Shown: in pieces, positions 35,335-45,515 of the stretch
Position numbering within the stretch: the stretch's first letter is position 1
Layout: the number at the start of each line of letters is the position of its first letter
Assembly: GCF_964340395.1 (NCBI RefSeq)
Contig: NC_135562.1
Coordinates: 23,840,173 to 23,904,172 of the forward strand
Source: Glandiceps talaboti
Lineage: Eukaryota > Hemichordata > Enteropneusta > Spengelidae
Direction: 5' to 3'
DNA length: 64,000 nucleotides
Translations under genes and position numbers: made by a program
The notes under the pieces: generated by a model
What the model was told of the DNA's origin: nothing
The model's database searches: none
What the model saw: the letters and a program-made list of their open reading frames with translations, nothing else

Positions 35335-36019
35335 TGTTACGAGTCACAAATCTAAAATATATCCATTCAGGACATTTTGGTAAATTTTCATTATGAACTC
35401 TAAATTGTAGTCAAAAAGCATTTAAACTTTGTACAAACAGTGACATTCCGTTGCGTAACAACATAGGTCTTTGACATCTCTACATGGGGTGTTTCTGAAT
35501 TGTTTGTACCAGGTACGATTGAATTGTCAACAAGTTTTATTATGACATGACTATTTTATGGTCTTTGAGATATGAACTTGTATTACTAATCTAGGGAAGG
35601 TGATTGGATATTAGATCTCGGATGATGTCTTTCATCATAAGACTTAAGAATACGTCATACTCTAAGAATAGAGATTTTGTGTAAACTTGGAAATGTATTT
35701 AAGTTGGGTTTTGAGCCCATCTCGAAAGGGAGAGGCGGATACGGAGATTGGTCATGTAATAAAATCAACCAAGTGGTTAGCTTGGCGTTCGTTGAACCAG
35801 ATACGTATGTTTCGTTGTGAGTTCTACTCAACACAATCCAAGTCGGTACGGTACCTCGTAGAAGAGATGGTTTGAGAAGAAACTAGTTGGTCGGCTAATT
35901 CAACGTTATAGTCTTTAATGAAATAGACTGACGATTGGAACAGCAGTGCGAGTGAGTACTTCCCCGTTTGAACATTAAATATCGATAAACTGCACAGTAA
36001 GCCGATCAACAGCGTTTCA
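35335..36019 (+). repeat. 3' LTR (685 bp)
   Basis: It starts TGTTACGAGTC and ends CAGCGTTTCA. It matches the outer part and the second unit of the 5' LTR but lacks the 327 bp extra unit. TATTTAAG lies at 35696 and AATAAA at 35758-35763. It ends 14 bases inside what would be read as the LINE frame on the minus strand. Confidence 0.9.
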
Positions 36020-36023
36020 GTAG
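36020..36023. repeat. 4 bp target duplication of the Gypsy element (right)
   Basis: gtag follows the 3' LTR and matches 26725-26728. On the minus strand it contributes the codon junction of the interrupted LINE frame. Confidence 0.75.
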
Positions 36024-39000
36024 CTTCATAGCATGGAATACATATACAGCTAACTTTTGAATAATAACAGTATCGGGTGAAGTCATTAAATCTATAAATT
36101 TACGTTCAGTGGGAGGGTTAAAATAGAAATAAGGAATATACTTATCTCTGTAATGATTGAAAAAGGAACAAACCAGGAGGAAATGAAACTCATTTTCTAC
36201 ATTGCCGGAATCACAAAGTAAACATATACGCTGACTTCTTTCAATATTAAATTTTCTGTCTGTTTCTACACGAAGATAATGTGAGGAACAACGAAAACGT
36301 GATAACGACTGTAAATGAATAGGAATATTTAAACAGAACAAATATTTTTCAGGTTCAAGTGACACCTTGAAATTACAATATGTAGATAATTTGTCAATAG
36401 AACACACGTCACTTTGCCAGGTGATAAATAAGTACTCTTTGAACTTGTCTACAAAAGTTTTAAGAAAACTATTTATATTTGGGACTTGCTGAGAATCCCA
36501 AACTTCGCATAGATTGGCTAATGAGAGCAAATTCTGTATATGCTTCACCCAGGTTGGCCTTGACCTGATACCAGAGACTTCAATATTATATAGCATGTCG
36601 TAACATTTGCGGGGGTATCTATTCTTGGGCATGTTTAACAACTTGGCCCAGTATTTTACACAACGTTTAGCAGTATACAAATAAATGGGATATCTGCCAC
36701 AATCTCCTAACACAGCGACATTTGGAGCATTACTAAAAACACCTAGAAAAGAGCGACATGCCAGATGATGAATTCTTTCAAGTGAATCAAACTGCTCGTA
36801 CCCCCAAACTTCTGACCCGTAGGACAAAATAGGCAAAATCATCGTGTCAAACAGTTTAAAAAACGTATCGTATGACAACATTCCTGTCTTTTTGGTTGCC
36901 CTTACTAAACTAAACAGTACTTTTCTAGCTTGTTGAGCCAACGTTTTCGTAGCCATAGACCATTGCAAGCGACAAGAAATTAATAGACCCAAGTACTTAT
37001 AATAGGAGACAACATCAACTGGTTGACCCTTGTAGGTCCACCTCTCCATCCTGGAGAGAGGCCCACCTGCTTTGAATGTAACAACTTTGGTCTTTGATAA
37101 ATTGACAACTAGTTTCCAATGGTCGCAGTAATTACTTAATGAATTTAGTTGACGCTGAAGTCCTATAATTGAATCCGAAACAAGAGCTACATCGTCTGCA
37201 AAAAGAATACAGAAAATTTCAGTCAAGTCAGGGTACAGTTGTACACCTCTAGATCCTCCTTTGGCTAGTTCTTTAGGCAATTCATTTATAAAAAACGAAA
37301 ACAAGAAAGGGCTCATCATGCAGCCCTGACGGACTCCAATGACACAGCTAAAATAATCAGTATGCCCTTCGGAGGTTCTTACACATGCCTTAACATCTTG
37401 ATAAATAGCATAAAGGATTTTGAACATTTTACCATTTACACCTCCTTTTAACAGGAGATACCACAAACGCTGGCGTTCAACTGAGTCAAACGCCTTTGAG
37501 AAATCGACGAAAGCACAGTAAAATTTGCCACGTCTCAACGTGAGATATTTCTAAACTAAGCTTTGCAAAATAAAAATATTGTCAAACGTTGAATAGCCTC
37601 TCCTAAATCCAGCTTGTGCTTCATCTACCTTGCCAAGGAGTTCCGCCCAGTATGTCAAACGAGTGTTCAAGATGGAAGTAAAAATTTTGCTGAAAATACT
37701 CAATAATGAAATGCCACGATAGTTATCTGGAGAATTGATAGAGCCTTTCTTGTGAATAGGAATCAATATCGCCTTTGCCCAATCACTTGGAAATTTACCT
37801 GATTCAAACAAATCATTAAAAATGATACACAAATACGGCACAAGGAAGTCTACATTGTACTTAAAAAATGCACCAAGAAGACAGTCCGAACCCGCAGATT
37901 TTCCGTCTTTAAGTTTGCTTATTGCAAGTATAATTTCGTCGTTCTTAATTGGACCATTCAAAATATCAAAGTCAATATCGAAATCATGTAGATCATTTCC
38001 GGCAGAGTCTAACATTTCTATCAATTCATCAGAAGTAGTAAATTCCTCAAATTCACTAGCATTTTGTAAAAACAGATTTTGAAAATAATGAAACCAGTCA
38101 TTTTGACTAATCGTATTAGTTGGTGTACGGCAAGACAATAATCTTCTCAAGGTATTCCAGAACTTTTTTGGTTCAGTAGAATTTACAACTAGACACTTCT
38201 TCATATCGTTAAAATACGCCTGTCGCTTACTGAACACTGTGTTTTTAAACCTTTGCCTGGCACTTTTGTATTCACGAAGTATAGATATGTCATTTGATTG
38301 CCGGAAAGATCTTAAAAGACGGTATTTCTCACGTTTTAGAAGTGAACAATCCCTATCATACCAAGGTGGTTGTTGACGAAAATTCTGTGGCCCGGACTTA
38401 ACAGATTGAAGCATACCAGAATGTTTTGCAACAGAAAGTAGTTCACGTGTCATCAAATCGATACCAGTAAATGCACCCATACCTGGCCTCTCAATAATAG
38501 TATTCAAATTCTGTGCAGCTGACTTAAGATGGTCTGCAAAGATCTGCCTATCACCTGGGTGCCAAACGCATTTCATTATTAAATTATTCACACGTGTTAC
38601 ATTTGCATGTTCTGTGACTTGATTACCCGTTGCAATACTAAAAGACATAGGAAAATGGTCAGACTCTGAACGTAATATAATGGAAAATGACAATATACTT
38701 GAATACACGGATGACGTAACCATCGTATAGTCAACCACACTAGTACCAGAGTTAGAAACACAAGTTATTTCACCTCTGTTTTCATCACCACATACTCGAC
38801 CATTTAAAATGTGCATATTAAAAGAACAGCACAGTTGAAGAAGGGAGCGACCAAAGACATTTTCCTCCTTAGCTTTGGAAACACGTGGCACACTGAAATG
38901 ATCTACATCATAAGGGGTTACGTCATTGATAACATATGCCCTGTCATCGTCTACAATGAAATCAGGTTCTTGGCCAGTACGGGCATTTAAGTCGCCAGTA

Positions 39001-39476
39001 ATTATTATTTGCACATCAGGGTAATGTGTAAGAATATCTAGTAATGCATTTTCAAATAACTCAATACCATTACGTGACGGAAGGCTATCATAAACTTTGG
39101 AATACTGTGGGGAAATGTAAACACTACAGAATAAAACATTTTTATCAAAATTAAATACACTACGATCAAATAACAGAAAAATACAGTCATGTAAGGCACT
39201 GGCCAAACGTTTAACTTTCTTAGACAGTTTTTCTTTGACAAAAACACTCACACCTCCCGGGTATCTGCCACGATTTGACTGTCTCTGTCTCACCGAGCTA
39301 AAAACTTTGTAGCCGGGGAAACTATTTACAAAGCAATCGTCACGGTCAGCCCAGGTTTCTAGAAGAGATATGACGTCGAATTTAAGGATAAAATTAGCAA
39401 AATCAAAGAAGTGCAGTTTGTTTTTTAATCCCTGTACATTCCATGTCACAAAAGAGATAGAACTTGGGCCGCGGCC
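36020..39476 (-). pseudogene. LINE endonuclease-reverse transcriptase (one internal stop)
   Basis: Two open segments, 39449-37551 and 37538-36006, are in the same frame and separated by a single TAG at 37551-37553. The N-terminal endonuclease has TWNVQGL, LLETWAD, GDLNARTG (38981-39000) and SDHFPMS (38650-38667). The RT follows, with PIHKKGS.NSPDNYRGIS, FVDFSKAFDSV, GVRQGCMMSPFLF and FADDVALVSD (about 37188-37204). The C-terminus has a cysteine-histidine cluster, CLLCDSGNVENEFHFLLVC. The true start is not the first ATG: the frame is open upstream to the element's edge at 39476, which suggests 5' truncation. The clade is not resolved by eye. A sole nonsense codon implies a young copy. Confidence 0.85.
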
Positions 39477-39487
39477 AAAAACTAATT
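39477..39487. repeat. Target-site duplication of the LINE, right copy
   Basis: aaaaactaatt, identical to 26573-26583. PLE coding sequence resumes directly after it. Confidence 0.85.
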
Positions 39488-40570
39488 CAAATTTAACGAC
39501 ACATTTTATTTACAAATACAAGGAACAGCAATGGGCAGTAAAATGGCCCCATCATATGCCAACATAGCAATGGGCAGTAAAATGGCCCCATCATATGCCA
39601 ACATAGCAATGGGCAGTAAAATGGCCCCATCATATGCCAACATAGCAATGGGCAGTAAAATGGCCCCATCATATGCCAACATAGCAATGGGCAGTAAAAT
39701 GGCCCCAGCATATGCCAATATAGCAATGGGCAGTAAAATGGCCCCAGCATATGCCAACATAGCAATGGGCAGTAAAATGGCCCCATCATATGCCAACATA
39801 GCAATGGGCAGTAAAATGGCCCCATCATATGCCAACATAGCAATGGGCTGTAAAATGGCCCCATCATATGCCAACATAGCAATGGGCAGTAAAATGGCCC
39901 CATCATATGCCAACATAGCAATGGGCAGTAAAATGGCCCCATCATATGCCAACATAGCAATGGGCAGTAAAATGGCCCCATCATATGCCAACATAGCAAT
40001 GGGCAGTAAAATGGCCCCATCATATGCCAATATAGCAATGGGCAGTAAAATGGCCCCATCATATGCCAACATAGCAATGGGCAGTAAAATGGCCCCATCA
40101 TATGCCAACATAGCAATGGGCAGTAAAATGGCCCCATCATATGCCAACATAGCAATGGGCAGTAAAATGGCCCCATCATATGCCAACATAGCAATGGGCA
40201 GTAAAATGGCCCCATCATATGCCAATATAGCAATGGGCAGTAAAATGGCCCCATCATATGCCAACATAGCAATGGGCAGTAAAATGGCCTCATCATATGC
40301 CAACATAGCAATGGGCAGTAAAATGGCCTCATCATATGCCAACATAGCAATGGGCAGTAAAATGGCCCCATCATATGCCAACATAGCAATGGGCAGTAAA
40401 ATGGCCACATCATATGCCAATATAGCAATGGGAAATCATATCCAGCTCTCCACTCAAACCAGAAAAATGGAAGAGATTCATCGATGACGTCAGATTCATC
40501 TGGTTACACGGCGATCAACAACTCTCTGACTTCCATACTCACTGCAATTCGATCCACCCTACACTCCAAT
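39488..40570 (+). pseudogene. PLE reverse transcriptase, C-terminal half (motif B array and motif C)
   Basis: The frame resumes after the target duplication as FKFNDTFYLQIQGTAMGSKM, which is PLE motif B. It then cycles through 23 copies of MGSKMAPSYANIA. After the array the frame shifts. The next frame reads EKWKRFIDDVRFIWLHGDQQ (about 40466-40525), which carries the catalytic FIDD of motif C, and continues into 40576-41550. A normal RT has one copy of motif B, and roughly twenty residues separate it from motif C, so the array would destroy the fold. Confidence 0.85.
39531..40427 (+). repeat. 39 bp coding minisatellite made from RT motif B (23 copies)
   Basis: The unit begins atgggcagtaaaatggcccc and ends atgccaacatagca. 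At 39 bp it keeps the reading frame and encodes MGSKMAPSYANIA. Substitutions are few: S to A at position 8 in units 5 and 6, S to C in unit 9, P to S in two late units and P to T in the last. The word gcaatggg occurs at both ends of the natural single-copy motif, which supplies the short direct repeat needed to start slippage or unequal exchange. Two minus-strand frames are also open through the array but have no meaning. Confidence 0.95.
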
Positions 40571-41550
40571 TCACCATGGAACACAGCACTTCAGAAATTG
40601 CATTCCTTGACACAAAGATGTTCATAAAGAACAACGAACTCCATACAACCGTATACAGCAAACCCACTGATAAACATTCATATCTTCTGCCATCGTCCTG
40701 TCATCCACGCCATGTCTTCAAATCCATCCCTTATAGTCAAGCTCTACGATACAGACGTATATGCTCGGATAACACGCTATACACCGCTGAAACAAAAAAA
40801 CTAGAACATCAACTAACTAATAGAAAGTATAAACAGACTACAATTTACAATGCCATCCAGAAAGCCAGAGATACTCAACGCAATCACCTGCTTCAATACA
40901 AGGACAAAAATAAGGACTCACAAGGAAGAATACCATTTGTTTTAACCTACCATCCATCACTACCAAGCATATCCACCATAATTCGTAAACACTGGTCCAT
41001 ACTCAACTCTGATCAACAAACCAAAGATACCTTTCATACACCACCTATTGTCTCCTTTAAACAACCGCCCAATCTCAAAAAGATCCTGGTAAGAGCCAAC
41101 ATCAAAGAAACAACAAAAAGTAAAGACCCGGGGAACTGCAAGCCATGCAACAAATGTAAAGTGTGCCCTTCAATGATCATACACAACAATGACAGAATCA
41201 CGAACCCCATGACAAAGAAATCATACCCGATCACTGGACAACTAACATGCAGCACAAGGCACTTAATATACGTCATCAACTGTTCAAAATGTAACATGTT
41301 ATACATAGGAGAAACAAAACGAGAACTTCGTGTACGTATCAAGGAACACATATACAGTATCAAAACACACAAGGACACCCCAGTAGCCGCTCATTTTAAC
41401 AGTCAATGTCACAGCATGAATGATTTCCAATTCTCAGGACTCTGTAAAGTATTTTCCAAAACAGATAAGATTAGAAAACAGCTTGAACTTAAAATAATCC
41501 ATGAGTTAGATACACTATCACCAAACGGCTTGAACAAAAAAGACTGGTAA
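40571..41550 (+). pseudogene. PLE C-terminal region with GIY-YIG endonuclease
   Basis: The region is open for about 326 codons to a TAA. The first 200 residues are the RT thumb and connector (AFLDTKMFIKNNELHTTVYS, CHPRHVFKSIPYSQALRYRR). A cysteine cluster follows, CKPCNKCKVCPSM, then the GIY-YIG-type nuclease with HLIYVINCSKCNMLYIGETK, LRVRIKEHIY and an HFNSQCHSMNDF segment. It ends LSPNGLNKKDW. GIY-YIG nucleases nick DNA for PLE integration. This part itself is uninterrupted. The motif tyrosines (IYVI, LYIG), the arginine and the glutamate region are recognisable. Confidence 0.85.
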
Positions 41551-41829
41551 CCCATTTGACCCCGTTTGATCTATATACCCCCTAGCCCATTCATTTCCTT
41601 TTTAAATTTACACTCAGTTAGGTGGGCCTTTCTCAATCACTTGTCAGTAACATCCATGATCCGCTCTGTTGACACGTAGTTTACCTGTGTGCCGTTTGAA
41701 CCACTTTGTAAGTCTTTTATTTTGTTCAACACTTCCATTTTTCGAACCTTTTTTTATTCACCTGTATCATTTTACCAAGTATCCTTTTAGTTTTTAACCG
41801 GTCCTTTTCACTGCTTTTATTCATTTTTA
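41551..41829 (+). other. PLE 3' untranslated region
   Basis: T-rich sequence with no frame between the GIY-YIG stop and the hammerhead-like motif. Confidence 0.5.
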
Positions 41830-41875
41830 GTACCCTGAGGAAGGTCTTCTGTGAAAGACCGAAACGTCGGAAAAA
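41830..41875 (+). ncRNA. Hammerhead-like ribozyme motif in the PLE 3' region
   Basis: The order is CTGAGGA (41835-41841), a hairpin ggtctt-ctgtga-aagacc (41843-41860), then GAAAC and GTC (41861-41868). This matches the conserved C-U-G-A-N-G-A and G-A-A-A elements of hammerhead ribozymes, with almost no stem III. Small hammerhead variants with minimal stem III have been reported in Penelope-like elements and cleave as dimers. One extra A separates CTGAGGA from stem II, and stem I is weak here, so the fold is uncertain. AATAAA follows at about 41874. Confidence 0.4.
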
Positions 41876-42009
41876 TAAAGAATTTTAACTTTGGAAACTG
41901 GTCTCTTGGTTTTATTCCTAAATCATCAAGCATCTTCAAGAACTGTTTCCGAATATAACACGTGGGACCCGCTCAATATTGTAGTTGGACTGATACTCTG
42001 AAATTTCCA

Positions 42010-42112
42010 AATTTACTAGTATGTTGGTGTTACTATCTCAAGACGCTTGCCACAATATATTGGTATGGAGAGCGTCCTGACATAGTAACACCAACACAAG
42101 TATCTGGACTAT
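42010..42112. mobile_element. Small foldback element
   Basis: The arms ttggtgttactat...aagacgct and agcgtcctgacatagtaacaccaa are inverted copies around a 30-base loop (tgccacaatatattggtatgg). Outer bases actagtatg/cacaagtat extend the pairing imperfectly. Confidence 0.55.
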
Positions 42113-42870
42113 TCTTGTCCTTAATTTCCTCTTTTACTTGCTAAGTTTGCTTTGGAAAGGTTCTACAGGAAATTTTACTACACCACTTTTCCCTTTTGGG
42201 TAGATATATTTTCCATGTCAGGTGAGCAATCAGGGGGCTATAACAACACTGAAAATTTTATACCACAGTATTCTCTACACTGGGAGACTTGCCATGGTTC
42301 TGAATTCAATGTCTGAGCATACAAAACCGACTGAATTGTGAGATATCTCACTCACTGTGGAGTTGTGTGGAGTATTCTAATGCATTATAACATGCATACA
42401 TCCATATTTCAGTTGTTCAATTACAGCAATATTTTATTTTTTTTCCACAGTAACATCAAACTAAATACTATTTATTCAGAAAAACTTTATTTCAAATAAG
42501 ACACGAACACAGAACACCTAGTTAACATTTGAACACAACAAGGTTTATATAAATAGAACTTGTCATTTTGGAGCATTCACTATATATCAATATCAATGTC
42601 AATGTTAATAACAACTTCTAAGTAATACACTACAATCTAATTACTACTTCTATAAATATAATGTTATTTCTTATCACATAAGAAATTGTAGTCAAAAAGA
42701 AAAACAACAAGTCATTGAGAATGACATAGTCCCATTGGGTTTTAAGGGATTATTACTACTCTGATCACGCAACAACACTTGTGAACCTAAATCAAACAGA
42801 CTTAGATATGTTGTGTCTGCTTGTTGGACATGGAGCATGCCTACAACAATAAAGGATGGGTCGGGTATGG
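42113..42870. other. No gene seen
   Basis: AT-rich sequence without arrays, inverted repeats or exon-like segments. Confidence 0.4.
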
Positions 42871-42871
42871 G

Positions 42872-43690
42872 GGATCATATCACGACGAAAATGGATATGC
42901 ACATGTATGTCATAGAACACTGTCCTAATACCAACTTTGAATGAGATCTGTTCAACCAAGTCCGAGTGATGGCTTTGGACATGGAAAATTCACAAACAAA
43001 ATAGTTGCTAGGTGGCCATATTGGCTCGTATCATGACAACAAATGGATATGCACATGTATGTCATAGAACACTGTCTTAATACCAACTCTGAATGAGATC
43101 TGTTCAAGCATGTCTGAGTTATGGGTTTGGACATAGAAAAATCGCAAACAAAACGGCTGCCAGGCAGCCATATTGGATTGTATCACAATGAAAATGGATA
43201 TGCACATGTATGTCATAGAACACTGTCCTAATACCAACTTTGAATGAGATCTGTTCAAGCATGTATGAGTTATGGCTTTAGACAGGGAAAATTTGCAAAC
43301 AAAACGGCTGCTAGGCGGCCATATTGGATCGTATCACGATGAAAATGGATATGCACATGTATGTCATAGAACACTGTCCTAATACCAACTTTGAATGAGA
43401 TCTGTTCAAGCATGTCCGAGTTATGGCTTTGGACATGGAAAATTCGCAAACAAAATGGCTGCTAGGCGGCCATATTGGATCGTATCATGACAACAATGAA
43501 TGTGCACATGTATGTCATAGAACACTGTCCTAATACCAACTTTGAATGAGATCTGTTCAAGCATGTATGAGTTATGGCTTTAGACAGGGAAAATTTGCAA
43601 ACAAAATGGCTGCCAGGCGGCCATATTGGATCGTATCATGAAACAAATTGACATGCATATGTATGCCATTGTATGTTGCCCCTGTACCAA
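42872..43690. repeat. About 151 bp tandem array, five and a half copies
   Basis: Units start near 42876, 43028, 43178, 43331, 43482 and 43633, each at a gtatca(c/t)ga-aaatgg word. They share tatgtcatagaacactgtcc, ttgaatgagatctgttcaag and ggcggccatattgga. The last unit diverges into gaaaaaatcggtccaggcat. The array is non-coding; short frames in it repeat with the period. Confidence 0.85.
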
Positions 43691-43714
43691 GTTTGAAAAA
43701 ATCGGTCCAGGCAT

Positions 43715-43812
43715 CTCCAAGAAACGGCTGTGGACGGACGGACGCACGGACAGACGGAACCCAATCCATAAAGTCCCCGTCCCGGACTTCGTCTGGCGGG
43801 GACTAACAATCT
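43715..43812. repeat. Terminal hairpin of the 151 bp repeat family
   Basis: ggacggacggac repeats are followed by agtccccgtcccggacttcg and tctggcggggact, which fold on themselves. A GC-rich hairpin of this kind probably marks the end of the mobile repeat. Confidence 0.5.
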
Positions 43813-43979
43813 ACATGTATGCTACTAAATGAGAGTTTTCATTTTTGTGTACCAATTTTTCTGGGAATTGAGGCACTGTCAGACCAATCTGTTGTCATAG
43901 TTATGCTCACCTTATGGTTGTGTCTGACATTTGCAAATTTCATAACCATTCATGGTGTAGATGGACCGCTACACATAGG

Positions 43980-44394
43980 ACAGTTTTCAGAATTGCCAGT
44001 CGCTTACCGCAGGCTACATATGGCGTTGAATGCCTGCCAATATTCGAAAATTCAATACTGCAATGACTATATGCAATACTGCAATGACTATATGCAATAC
44101 TGCAATGACTATATGCGATATGACTACATGAGATGATTACATGCGATATGACTACATGCGATGTGACTACATGAGATGACTACATGCGATATGACTACAT
44201 GAGGTGACTACATGCGATGCGACTACATTAGATGACTACATGAGATGACTACATGCGATATGACTATATGAGATGACTACATGCGATATGACTACATGAG
44301 GTGACTACATGCGATGTGACTACATGAGATGACTACATGCGATATGACTACATGAGATGACTACATGCTATACTGCGATGCGAGATGATGACAT
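43980..44394. repeat. gactacatg(a/c)gat degenerate minisatellite, copy 1
   Basis: After ttgccagtcgcttaccgcag and three atgcaatactgcaatgacta units, the sequence becomes an alternating array of gactacatgagat and gactacatgcgatat words. It ends ctgcgatgcgagatgatgac. The same array precedes the duplicated block at 62218. Its end resembles the arms at 12270 and 14930. Confidence 0.8.
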
Positions 44395-45515
44395 GATATG
44401 CGGCGATTTTGTAATGACGTTATGCCATTCGTAGATTATTCAATATGCATAAGGGGTAGACCATTCGATATCCTGGGGGGCTTTGAAGATTGGTGGAGAG
44501 TCATTATTTTTTTTCCCACCTGCTTGCCTGAGAATTATTTTTTTTCCTTCGCCTATGCTGGCAACTTTTTTTTTCTTTGCTTTTCTGAGATATCTGTATT
44601 TTTTTTTACGTCAATGTTGAACACCTACATTTGTTGCCACAATTTTCTGTTTGGTTTTGGCACACGGTAATAGAGAGAGTAAAAAGATGTTCTATGACAC
44701 ACATATTATATTTAGAAAACTACATATTTCATACATGTTTGATTTTCAATTAAATAAACATCGTTGACAGTTTTTATGCCATGGTATGGTGACACACTGA
44801 AAATACAAATCGGAAACTTGATTGGTGAGCTCAAACATTCAGATAGACCAGTCAGTTTCTCAAGCTTGGGGGATGGGGGGTGTCAGTGTTTTTTTTCCAT
44901 TGGGCCGACAAAAAGTCACTGACCCCCCTGAATAAAGTTTCATAGCATCTGACAGTAAGTTGTAGAGGGAAGAGCTTTGAGACTGGGATATGTCCACCTC
45001 TTGTGTGTTATTGTGTGTGTGAATAGGGGGGGGGGGGTGTTTCTAGGGTTCTACAAAACGGCCTGGAGGATTTTTACTTCTAAAGGCAATGTTTAGGCTA
45101 TTCACAGACACTTTCAGACAATAATTTACAAGCTTTACAAGGCAGCTCTAACATGTAAAAAGCAACTACATAAGGTTGAAACATGTTTGAAATAAAGTTC
45201 CATAGCATCTTGACAGTAAGAGGTGGAGGGAAGAACTTTGATTTGAGGCTTGGACATGTCTACGTTTTTTTTTACCAATTTTGGTGAATCTTATTGTTGG
45301 TTTAACGAATGAGTGGCCTCTGGGGTGATGGAGTGCAAGGGGTCCCCCCGCCAGATCTGCAGTTTTTTGTTTCTATTTAGGCAATTTTTAGGTTATGCAT
45401 AGCCTCTGAGATATATATTGCCAAGCATCGAAAAGCTAAAGTAAATATAACTTTTTACCTAAGTTTTCCATGTTATAAAAGTGGGCCTGTAACATTGGTA
45501 TAGGGGCATTGATAT
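44395..45515. repeat. 1.1 kb dispersed duplication, copy 1
   Basis: The block starts atatgcggcgattttgtaat and runs past ctgcagttttttgtttctat to gggcctgtaacattggtata. It is highly similar to 62218-63640 in the same orientation. The other copy has an extra internal duplication. It is non-coding; its open frame at 44398-44670 diverges by indels in the second copy. Confidence 0.85.

Larger units (their letters stand above)
26729..36019 (+). mobile_element. Complete chromodomain Ty3/Gypsy LTR retrotransposon
   Basis: The 9.3 kb element has LTRs beginning TGTTACG and ending TTTCA, a single gag-pol frame and a 2.1 kb non-coding 3' region. A 4 bp target duplication (gtag) flanks it. The LTRs are nearly identical where they can be compared, which points to recent insertion. 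It is the youngest of the three nested layers. No envelope-like gene is present. Confidence 0.9.
26584..39476 (-). mobile_element. Minus-strand LINE inserted in the PLE and itself split by a Gypsy element
   Basis: The LINE occupies 39476-36020 and 26728-26584, about 3.6 kb in total, once the Gypsy element (26729-36019, with TSD) is removed. Its 3' end is at 26584, after a poly(A) signal-like ctaataaaagaccatatata on the minus strand. Its 5' end begins about 30 bases before the endonuclease frame, so it is 5' truncated or lacks ORF1. An 11-12 bp target duplication flanks it. The protein frame carries just one internal stop. Confidence 0.85.
25000..41960 (+). mobile_element. Penelope-like element (EN+ PLE) split by nested insertions
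   Basis: The element's coding region occupies 25051-26583 and 39477-41550; 26584-39476 is a later insertion. Both halves are in the same orientation and rejoin within one RT domain. Order: PLE N-terminal region, RT fingers, motif A, (insertion), motif B expanded into a minisatellite, motif C (FIDD), a cysteine cluster and a GIY-YIG endonuclease. Frameshifts occur near 25950 and at the end of the array. An in-frame TAA lies at the insertion target. The copy is therefore dead. The outer boundaries are approximate because terminal repeats could not be matched by eye. Confidence 0.85.

Noticed and set aside
39493-40428. Two long minus-strand frames (304 and 311 codons)
   Set aside because: They are shadows of the 39 bp motif B array. 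The plus-strand frame is explained by PLE motif B and the minus frames encode nothing recognisable.
44398-44670. 90-codon frame repeated at 62224-62415
   Set aside because: The two copies share only the first 50 residues and then diverge by frameshift, as expected for a non-coding duplicated block.
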